Source: an uncultured Eubacteriales bacterium (GTDB taxonomy: Bacteria; Bacillota; Clostridia; Lachnospirales; Lachnospiraceae). From it: a stretch of 8,560 bases of DNA. Below the pieces are notes generated by a model. It had not been told where the DNA came from. It searched no databases and worked only from the letters and a program-made list of their open reading frames with translations. A program made the position numbers and the translations under genes. How positions within the stretch are numbered: position 1 is the first letter of the stretch; each line of letters starts with the position of its first letter. Of this stretch, positions 1-5,484 are shown piece by piece. The stretch spans positions 1 to 8,560 of the forward strand of contig USSL01000061.1 of NCBI GenBank assembly GCA_900557175.1, written 5' to 3'.

Positions 1-1017
1 GGTCTGCCGGACTGGGGGCGTGTCAGACTTATTGTTGAGGACGATAACAAACTGCATATTTATACAGGCGCTTCCTGTATCGGACAGGGGCTTGGCACAG
101 TACTTGTGCAGATGATTGTCACAAATACAGATTTAAAGAGAGACGATATTGTGTACGAGCGGAGCAACACATGGATCGCGCCCGATTCAGGCACAACTTC
201 CGGTTCGCGTCAGACACTTGTCACCGGGGAAGCGTGTCTTCGCGCCTGCAAAAAGCTGATGGAAGCAAAGGCTGAGGGTATGACATTGTCTGATCTTAAG
301 GGACAGGAGTTTTATGGCGAGTACCTTGCAAAAACAGATCCGCTCGGTGCAAACGTACCAAATCCTGTGTCTCATGTGGCTTATGGTTATGCGACGCAAA
401 TGTGTATTTTGGATCGTGAAACAGGAAAAATTGAAAAAATGGTTGCTGCCCACGATGTAGGCAAGGCGGTCAATCCGCTGTCCTGCGAAGGACAGATTGA
501 AGGCGGCGTTGTCATGTCTATGGGCTTTGCTTTAAGAGAACGCTATCCGATTGATAATGAATGTAAGCCGATTGATAAATACGGCGCCCTCGGTCTTTTC
601 AGATCCCATGAAATTCCTGAGATCAAGGCGATTGTTGTAGATAAGCCGGGACTTAAGGTTGCCGGCGGCGCGATCGGTATCGGAGAAATTACATCAATCC
701 CGACAGCGCCGGCAATTACAGATGCTTACTACCGTTTAGACGGAAAACACCGCTATAGTCTTCCGATTAAAGGAACACCGTATGAGCGCGGGAAGGCAAG
801 TGTTTTCGGCGGGCGCGGCGACAGTGAGCAGATGGTTGTCGATCAGGAAAAATGTATCGGATGCAGTATCTGTGCGAGAAATTGTACAGGTCAGGCAATC
901 GAGATTGTTGATAAAAAAGCAGTCATTCATAAAGAACTTTGCCTTGGCTGCGGCATGTGTGCCGTGAAGTGTCCGAAGGGCGCCATCACTGATTTGAAGG
1001 CGGCTTTTGTAAAATAG
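1..1017 (+). CDS. Selenium-dependent xanthine dehydrogenase-like molybdenum hydroxylase, C-terminal part with fused 2[4Fe-4S] ferredoxin domain (5' truncated by window)
   Basis: The frame is open from base 1 to a TAG stop, giving 338 visible residues; the true start lies upstream. The protein matches the molybdopterin-binding part of the xanthine dehydrogenase family: GQGLGT at visible residues 28-33, a cofactor-contact stretch SGTTSGSRQT at 63-72, the DVGKAVNP...GQIEGG segment at 152-169, and GIGE with the probable catalytic glutamate at 229. The SGTTSGSRQT variant and overall style recall the group annotated as selenium-dependent xanthine dehydrogenase in anaerobes, which hydroxylates purines such as xanthine in the cytosol. 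After about residue 270 comes a ferredoxin module with two CxxCxxCxxxC motifs (C285, C288, C291, C295 and C314, C317, C320, C324), which should hold two [4Fe-4S] clusters. Substrate and selenium dependence are inferred; nicotinate or another heterocycle is possible. No obvious terminator follows, so readthrough into nfnAB is possible. Confidence 0.85.
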   Translation, partial: GLPDWGRVRLIVEDDNKLHIYTGASCIGQGLGTVLVQMIVTNTDLKRDDIVYERSNTWIAPDSGTTSGSRQTLVTGEACLRACKKLMEAKAEGMTLSDLKGQEFYGEYLAKTDPLGANVPNPVSHVAYGYATQMCILDRETGKIEKMVAAHDVGKAVNPLSCEGQIEGGVVMSMGFALRERYPIDNECKPIDKYGALGLFRSHEIPEIKAIVVDKPGLKVAGGAIGIGEITSIPTAPAITDAYYRLDGKHRYSLPIKGTPYERGKASVFGGRGDSEQMVVDQEKCIGCSICARNCTGQAIEIVDKKAVIHKELCLGCGMCAVKCPKGAITDLKAAFVK

Positions 1018-1047
1018 TCAATAATTTGTATAAAATAATCAATATTC

Positions 1048-1071
1048 TTTGTCAAGGTAACAGTTTACAAA
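1048..1071. promoter_or_regulatory. Candidate operator: imperfect inverted repeat over the nfnAB -35 box
   Basis: TTTGTCAA (1048-1055) and TTTACAAA (1064-1071) are inverted copies matching at 7 of 8 bases, separated by 8 bases. The right arm covers the -35 hexamer at 1064-1069, where a bound repressor would block polymerase. A further inverted half, AATTTGTA, lies at 1023-1030 and pairs exactly with TACAAATT at 1066-1073. The half-site resembles the TTGTTAA-type half of Rex (the NADH/NAD+ sensor), but the spacing is longer than the clostridial Rex consensus, so the regulator is unassigned. AT-rich DNA yields such repeats by chance fairly often. Confidence 0.3.
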
Positions 1072-1092
1072 TTTAAAAAATCAATGTATACT
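1064..1092 (+). promoter_or_regulatory. Sigma-A type promoter for nfnAB
   Basis: TTTACA (1064-1069) and TATACT (1087-1092) are separated by exactly 17 bases and each differs from consensus at one position. Transcription should start near 1099, giving a leader of about 65 bases before the nfnA start. The promoter indicates that nfnAB can be transcribed independently of the upstream hydroxylase gene. Confidence 0.7.
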
Positions 1093-1102
1093 TTATTTGG
1101 AA

Positions 1103-1126
1103 TTGGGGATGAGTCATCATCCCCAA
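1103..1126 (+). other. Stem-loop at the 5' end of the nfnAB transcript
   Basis: A perfect 10-bp stem (TTGGGGATGA pairing with TCATCCCCAA) encloses a 4-base GTCA loop. It lies 11 bases after the -10 box, so it would start about 4 bases into the mRNA. No T run follows (the next bases are AATTAAAATT), so it is not a standard terminator. A 5'-terminal stem-loop that protects mRNA from decay, or a protein-binding leader element, fits better. The Shine-Dalgarno site GGAGG (1154-1158) lies well outside it. Confidence 0.6.
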
Positions 1127-1164
1127 AATTAAAATTCGCGTAATTAATTAAAGGGAGGAATATT

Positions 1165-2052
1165 ATGTATAAGATTACAAAGGCCCAGAAGCTGGCAGAT
1201 AAGATTTATCTGATGGACATTGAAGCTGCCCGCGTTGCGAAGTCATGTCAGCCGGGAGAATTCCTTATTGTAAAAACAGATGAATATGGTGAGCGGATTC
1301 CTCTGACAATCTGCGATTATGACAGAGAGGCCGGTACAGTGACAATTGTTTTCCAGATTGTCGGTGCCTCAACGGCAAAGATGGCAGAGCTTAAGGCCGG
1401 AGACAGCTTTGCAGATGTGACAGGCCCGCTCGGCTGCCCGTCTGAATTTGTTCATGAAGATATTGAAGTGCTTAAGAAGCGTAAATATTTATTCGTTGCC
1501 GGCGGTGTCGGCACGGCCCCTGTTTATCCTCAGGTAAAATGGATGCATGAGCATGGTATTGATGCCGATGTCATTGTCGGCGCTAAAAATAAAGAACTTG
1601 TAATTCTTGAAAAAGAGATGGAAGCTGTCGCAGGCAATCTCTATGTGACAACAGATGACGGTTCTTACGGCCGTCACGGTATGGTGACAAAGGTGATCGA
1701 AGACCTTGTCGGTGAAGGAAAACACTATGATGTATGTGTCGCCATCGGTCCGATGATTATGATGAAGTTTGTTTGTCTTCTCACAAAGAAGCTTGAAATC
1801 CCGACGATTGTCAGCATGAATCCGATTATGGTTGACGGTACGGGAATGTGCGGTGCCTGCCGTCTGACAGTCGGCGGCAAAGTAAAGTTTGCCTGTGTTG
1901 ACGGACCGGAATTTGACGGTCATCTCGTTGATTTCAATCAGGCGATGAAGCGCCAGCAGATGTATAAGACAGAGGAAGGCCGCGCAATGCTGAAATTGCA
2001 GGAGGGTGATACACATCACGGCGGCTGTGGACATTGCGGAGGTGATGAATAA
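1165..2052 (+). CDS. nfnA: NADH-dependent reduced ferredoxin:NADP+ oxidoreductase, small subunit NfnA (PyrK/ferredoxin-NADP reductase family)
   Basis: This 295-residue protein is the FAD and [2Fe-2S] subunit of the cytosolic NfnAB complex, which couples NADH and reduced ferredoxin to NADP+ reduction, or the reverse by electron bifurcation. Visible parts are an N-terminal FAD-binding barrel with RIPLT at 44-48 and GPLG at 87-90, an NAD-binding domain with the glycine-rich VAGGVGTAP at 111-119 and GPM at 195-197, and a C-terminal cluster-binding segment VDGTGMCGAC...FACVDGPEF. C229, C232 and C244 are three ligands; D224 is the likely acidic fourth, since the family is known for an Asp ligand. 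PyrK of dihydroorotate dehydrogenase is the main alternative, but the directly following nfnB argues for Nfn. The tail carries HHGGCGHCGG (285-294), an additional CxxC. ATG 1165 follows GGGAGG at 1153-1158 with 6 bases between. The stop overlaps the nfnB start by one base. Confidence 0.92.
   Translation: MYKITKAQKLADKIYLMDIEAARVAKSCQPGEFLIVKTDEYGERIPLTICDYDREAGTVTIVFQIVGASTAKMAELKAGDSFADVTGPLGCPSEFVHEDIEVLKKRKYLFVAGGVGTAPVYPQVKWMHEHGIDADVIVGAKNKELVILEKEMEAVAGNLYVTTDDGSYGRHGMVTKVIEDLVGEGKHYDVCVAIGPMIMMKFVCLLTKKLEIPTIVSMNPIMVDGTGMCGACRLTVGGKVKFACVDGPEFDGHLVDFNQAMKRQQMYKTEEGRAMLKLQEGDTHHGGCGHCGGDE
2038..2046 (+). promoter_or_regulatory. Strong Shine-Dalgarno site of nfnB inside the nfnA coding end
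   Basis: GGAGGTGAT is a nine-base exact complement to the 16S rRNA 3' end, with 9 bases from GGAGG to the ATG at 2052. It is embedded in the last codons of nfnA (residues CGGDE), and the TAATG junction overlaps stop and start by one base. This fixes the nfnB start and points to translational coupling, as expected for a stoichiometric two-subunit complex. Confidence 0.8.
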
Positions 2053-3440
2053 TGGCAGCAAAAATTGACAGAGTTCCTGTGGCAGAGCAGGATGCGAAGG
2101 TAAGAGCAACAAATTTTGATGAGGTATGCCTCGGTTATACAGCAGAGGAAGCGATGCGTGAAGCTTCAAGATGTTTAAATTGTAAAAATCCGAAGTGCAG
2201 AAGCGGCTGTCCGGTTGCGATTGATATTCCGGCATTTATCGCCGAAGTTAAGGAAGGCAATTTTGCGAAGGCCGCTGAGATTATCGGCGAAGCTTCAGCA
2301 CTTCCGGCAGTGTGCGGACGTGTGTGCCCTCAGGAGACACAGTGTGAAGGCAAGTGTATTTTAGGTATTAAGGGCGAGCCTGTTGCCATCGGTAAGCTTG
2401 AGCGTTTTGTTGCCGACTGGGCGAGAGAAAACGGTATTGAGCCTGTAATGCCGAAAGAAAAAAATGGCAGAAAGGTTGCAGTGATCGGTTCGGGCCCTGC
2501 CGGTCTTACATGTGCCGGTGATTTGGCAAGAATGGGCTATGATGTTACAATTTTCGAGGCGCTTCATGAAGCCGGCGGCGTTTTGGTTTACGGTATTCCT
2601 GAATTCCGTCTTCCGAAGCAGACGGTTGTTGCCCATGAAGTTGAGAATGTGAAAAAGCTTGGCGTTAAGATTGAGACAGACGTTATTATCGGAAAATCGG
2701 TCACAATCGACGAATTAATGCAGGAGGAAGGCTTTGAAGCCGTATTTATCGGTTCGGGCGCAGGACTTCCGAAATTTATGGGTATTCCGGGCGAGCAGGC
2801 CAACGGTGTATTTTCTGCCAATGAATTTTTGACAAGAAATAATCTGATGAAGGCTTTCAGAGATGATTATGACACGCCAATCCACAGAGGCAGAAAGGTT
2901 GCCGTTGTCGGCGGCGGAAACGTTGCGATGGATGCGGCGAGAACAGCGCTGCGTCTTGGCGCTGAAACATATATTGTCTACAGAAGAAGTGAGGCAGAGC
3001 TTCCGGCAAGAGTTGAGGAGGTTCATCACGCAAAAGAAGAAGGCGTACAGTTCCACCTTCTGACAAATCCGAAGGAAATTCTTGTAGATGAAGACGGCTG
3101 GGTAAAAGGTATCCGCTGTGTAAAAATGGAGCTTGGTGAACCGGATGAATCCGGCCGCCGCCGTCCGGTGGAGGTTGCCGGTTCAGAATATGATATCGAG
3201 GTAGACACGGTGATCATGTCTCTCGGAACATCACCAAACCCTCTGATTTCTTCAACAACAAAGGGACTTGATGTCAACCGATGGAAATGTATCGTTGCCG
3301 ACGAGAACAACGGCGCGACATCCAAAGAAGGCGTTTATGCCGGCGGCGACGCAGTGACAGGCGCGGCGACAGTCATTCTTGCCATGGGTGCAGGAAAGGC
3401 AGCAGCGGCAGGCATTGACCAATATCTAAAAAATAAATAA
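2052..3440 (+). CDS. nfnB: NADH-dependent reduced ferredoxin:NADP+ oxidoreductase, large subunit NfnB (glutamate synthase small-chain-like)
   Basis: This 462-residue flavoprotein is the NADPH- and ferredoxin-side subunit of NfnAB. The N-terminal region carries the cysteines for two [4Fe-4S] clusters: C41, C44, C49, C53 and C88, C92, C98, C102, in the pattern CxxCxxxxCxxxC and CxxxCx5CxxxC. A first Rossmann fold binds FAD (VAVIGSGPAG, 142-151). A second binds NADPH (VAVVGGGNVAMD, 283-294), with YRR at 310-312 suited to the 2'-phosphate. The C-terminal FAD motif YAGGDAVTGAATV spans 429-441. The family is often annotated as homotetrameric glutamate synthase (GltA) or GltD-like small chain, but no glutamate synthase large subunit is present in the window and nfnA is directly upstream, so Nfn is the better call. 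Length is normal and no key residue is missing. It is co-transcribed with nfnA. Confidence 0.93.
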   Translation: MAAKIDRVPVAEQDAKVRATNFDEVCLGYTAEEAMREASRCLNCKNPKCRSGCPVAIDIPAFIAEVKEGNFAKAAEIIGEASALPAVCGRVCPQETQCEGKCILGIKGEPVAIGKLERFVADWARENGIEPVMPKEKNGRKVAVIGSGPAGLTCAGDLARMGYDVTIFEALHEAGGVLVYGIPEFRLPKQTVVAHEVENVKKLGVKIETDVIIGKSVTIDELMQEEGFEAVFIGSGAGLPKFMGIPGEQANGVFSANEFLTRNNLMKAFRDDYDTPIHRGRKVAVVGGGNVAMDAARTALRLGAETYIVYRRSEAELPARVEEVHHAKEEGVQFHLLTNPKEILVDEDGWVKGIRCVKMELGEPDESGRRRPVEVAGSEYDIEVDTVIMSLGTSPNPLISSTTKGLDVNRWKCIVADENNGATSKEGVYAGGDAVTGAATVILAMGAGKAAAAGIDQYLKNK

Positions 3441-3450
3441 AACAGCATGG

Positions 3451-3494
3451 TATGCCGCTCTCTTAAAATAAGGGGGCGGCATATTGAAGTTTTT
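3451..3494 (+). terminator. Rho-independent terminator after nfnAB
   Basis: A 14-bp stem (3451-3464 with 3470-3483, including two G-T pairs) has the core ATGCCGC/GCGGCAT and a 5-base AAAAT loop. A T5 run follows at 3490-3494, displaced six bases from the stem, so termination may be incomplete. It starts 11 bases after the nfnB stop. Confidence 0.7.
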
Positions 3495-3512
3495 GGGAAA
3501 TTTTGCTATGAT
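3484..3512 (+). promoter_or_regulatory. Sigma-A type promoter with extended -10 for pepF
   Basis: TTGAAG (3484-3489) and TATGAT (3507-3512) are 17 bases apart, and TGC at 3504-3506 supplies an extended -10. The -35 box begins directly after the terminator stem, and the T run falls in the promoter spacer. Transcription should start near 3519, leaving a leader of about 28 bases. Confidence 0.7.
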
Positions 3513-3534
3513 AAAGCAAAGATAAAAAAGAAAT

Positions 3535-3538
3535 GGAG
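3535..3538 (+). promoter_or_regulatory. Shine-Dalgarno site deciding the pepF start
   Basis: GGAG at 3535-3538 is 8 bases from the ATG at 3547. An in-frame GTG at 3538 would sit on the Shine-Dalgarno bases themselves, so it is rejected as the start. Confidence 0.7.
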
Positions 3539-3546
3539 TGGTAAAT

Positions 3547-5355
3547 ATGTCAGTCAAAACTTTACCGAAGCGCAGTGAGGTGCAGATTGAAAATACATGG
3601 AAAATGGAGGATATTTATCCGTCGGATGCCGCGTGGAAACAGGAATATGACGCGCTTTCAGGTGAATATGAAAAGCTTTTATCCTATAAAGGACGCCTCG
3701 GCGAGAGTGCGTCAGTGCTTCTTTCTTATTTGGAGCTTCGGGATGCGCTTTTATTAAAGCTTGAGCGGCTCAGTGTTTATGCCAATCAGAAATCTCATGA
3801 AGATTTAGGCAATGGTGTTTATCAGGATTTGGTGAATCAGGCGGCAGCGCTTGCCGTCAAGGTTGAGAGTGCCGTATCCTTTGAGGGACCTGAAATTCTT
3901 AATGTTGGCAGTGAAAAAATCGAGTCCTTTATCAATGAAGAAAAGGGGCTTGAGGTTTACAGACATGCTCTTTATGACACACTCCGTATGCAGCCGCATA
4001 CACTGTCAGAGGAGATGGAAGCACTTATTTCAGAGCTTGGCGACTATGCTGAGACACCGTCGAATATTTTTGCAATGTTCAATAATGCAGATATCAAATT
4101 TCCGGTTGTGAAAGATGATGATGGTAATGATGTGGAAATTACACATGGCCGTTACGGTACATTGCTTGAAAGTGAAGACAGAAGTGTCCGCAAGGCAGCT
4201 TTTGAGGGGCTTTATCATACGTATGAAAAGTACAGAAATACACTGGCGGCTGTTTATGCGGGCAATGTGAAAAAGGAACTTTTCTATGCGAAGGCAAGAC
4301 ATTATGATTCGCCGAGACAGATGCGTCTTGACGCCAATGCGGTGGATACAAAGGTTTATGACCAGCTCATTGAGACTGTGCATGAATATCTTCCGGTCAT
4401 GTATGAATACGTTGCCCTTAGAAAGAAGATGCTCGGTGTTGATGAACTTCATATGTATGACGTTTATGCGCCGATTGTAAAAGACACAAAGCTTTCATTT
4501 ACATTCGATGAAGCGAAGAAGACAGTGCTTGAGGGCTTAAAACCGCTCGGTGAGGAATACCTTTCAATCTTAAAAGAAGGCTTTGATAATCGCTGGATTG
4601 ATGTTTATGAAAATCAGGGCAAACGGAGCGGCGCTTATTCATGGGGCGTTTACGGCGTTCATCCTTATGTGCTTTTAAATTATCAGGGAACGCTTGATAA
4701 TGTGTTTACACTGGCACATGAGATGGGACACTCGCTGCACAGCTATTATTCTGATGCAAACCAGACTTATGCCAATGCAGGCTACTGCATTTTTGTGGCT
4801 GAGGTTGCCTCAACATGTAATGAGGTGATTCTTATGAACCATATGATTAATACGGCAAAGGATGACAGCGTTAAAGCTGCGATTTTAAATCATTATCTTG
4901 ATACATTTAAAGGTACACTTTTCAGACAGACAATGTTTGCTGAATTTGAAAAAATTACTTATGAAATGGCTCAGAGAGGCGAGTCGCTGACGGCCGATAC
5001 GCTTTGTAAGGTTTATCATGACCTGAACGTCCTTTACTTTGGACCGGATATGGTGATTGATAAGGAAATTGATATGGAATGGGCGAGAATCCCTCATTTT
5101 TACACACCGTTTTATGTTTATCAGTATGCGACCGGTATTTCTGCGGCTTCCGCTTTTGCAAAGCAGATTTTAGAAAAAGGCGCGCCGGCAGTTGAAAACT
5201 ATAAGAATAACTTCTTAAAGGGCGGCTGCTCCAAATATCCGATTGATCTTTTGGCAGATGCAGGGGTTGATATGCGCACGAAGCAGCCGGTGGCCGATGC
5301 TCTTGAAACATTTAAGTATGTTTTGTCACAATTAAAGGCAATTTTAGATAAGTAA
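3547..5355 (+). CDS. pepF: Oligoendopeptidase F (peptidase family M3B)
   Basis: The 602-residue product has the usual length of PepF, a cytosolic zinc metallopeptidase that cleaves medium-size peptides. Counting from ATG 3547, the zinc site is HEMGH at residues 391-395 (H391, E392, H395), and the third ligand is E419 in the segment FVAEVASTCNEV. The start has the typical PepF opening (ENTWKMEDIY at 17-26), and the C-terminal third shows the family pattern YTPFYVYQYATGISAA. The protein has no signal peptide, consistent with a cytosolic enzyme. It appears monocistronic: its own promoter lies upstream, and a weak hairpin plus another promoter lie downstream. Two genes on is a peptide-type substrate-binding protein, so a joint role in peptide uptake and breakdown is plausible but not shown. 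No frameshift or lost catalytic residue is seen. Confidence 0.95.
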   Translation: MSVKTLPKRSEVQIENTWKMEDIYPSDAAWKQEYDALSGEYEKLLSYKGRLGESASVLLSYLELRDALLLKLERLSVYANQKSHEDLGNGVYQDLVNQAAALAVKVESAVSFEGPEILNVGSEKIESFINEEKGLEVYRHALYDTLRMQPHTLSEEMEALISELGDYAETPSNIFAMFNNADIKFPVVKDDDGNDVEITHGRYGTLLESEDRSVRKAAFEGLYHTYEKYRNTLAAVYAGNVKKELFYAKARHYDSPRQMRLDANAVDTKVYDQLIETVHEYLPVMYEYVALRKKMLGVDELHMYDVYAPIVKDTKLSFTFDEAKKTVLEGLKPLGEEYLSILKEGFDNRWIDVYENQGKRSGAYSWGVYGVHPYVLLNYQGTLDNVFTLAHEMGHSLHSYYSDANQTYANAGYCIFVAEVASTCNEVILMNHMINTAKDDSVKAAILNHYLDTFKGTLFRQTMFAEFEKITYEMAQRGESLTADTLCKVYHDLNVLYFGPDMVIDKEIDMEWARIPHFYTPFYVYQYATGISAASAFAKQILEKGAPAVENYKNNFLKGGCSKYPIDLLADAGVDMRTKQPVADALETFKYVLSQLKAILDK

Positions 5356-5373
5356 ATGATTTACAATGACTAA

Positions 5374-5394
5374 TTTTGTCTGATTTAGACAAAA
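5374..5394 (+). terminator. Weak AT-rich hairpin after pepF, possible terminator
   Basis: TTTTGTCT (5374-5381) and AGACAAAA (5387-5394) form a perfect 8-bp inverted repeat with a GATTT loop, 18 bases past the pepF stop. The stem is AT-rich and is followed by ATATATTGATTTTT rather than an immediate T run, so termination may be poor. It also lies just upstream of the next -35 box and could instead be an operator. Confidence 0.35.
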
Positions 5395-5399
5395 ATATA

Positions 5400-5428
5400 T
5401 TGATTTTTATGCTGTATTATGGGATAAT
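5400..5428 (+). promoter_or_regulatory. Probable promoter for the 5485 lipoprotein gene
   Basis: TTGATT (5400-5405) and GATAAT (5423-5428) are separated by 17 bases, close to the sigma-A consensus. The predicted start near 5435 leaves a leader of about 50 bases ending in the Shine-Dalgarno site AGGAG (5472-5476), 8 bases before the ATG. Confidence 0.6.
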
Positions 5429-5484
5429 TAGATATCATTTTTAACAGCCCGGCAGGGGAATTTTAGAGGACAGGAGAGGGTATC

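Noticed and set aside
106..108. GTG at 106 as the start of the hydroxylase
   Set aside because: The frame is open back to base 1 and the upstream residues carry the family motif GQGLGT, so this is an internal valine codon.
1049..1070. Rex operator upstream of nfnA
   Set aside because: The halves resemble Rex half-sites but the spacing is 8 rather than 4 bases and the bases deviate; kept only as an unassigned operator candidate.
1141..1150. Palindrome TAATTAATTA before the nfnA Shine-Dalgarno site
   Set aside because: Simple AT sequence of this kind is expected by chance in a leader of this composition.
1489..2235. 248-codon open frame on the - strand
   Set aside because: It is antisense to nfnA and nfnB, whose motifs are certain. 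Its translation has no recognisable domain and reads as a shadow of the coding strand.
2052..3440. Glutamate synthase small chain (gltD) for this gene
   Set aside because: No large glutamate synthase subunit is present in the window, and the gene is fused by a one-base overlap to nfnA.
3538..3546. GTG at 3538 as the pepF start
   Set aside because: It overlaps the only Shine-Dalgarno sequence (GGAG 3535-3538); ATG 3547 has correct spacing.
4030..4452. 140-codon open frame on the - strand within pepF
   Set aside because: Entirely inside a well-supported gene; low-complexity Ile/His/Arg composition and no domain.
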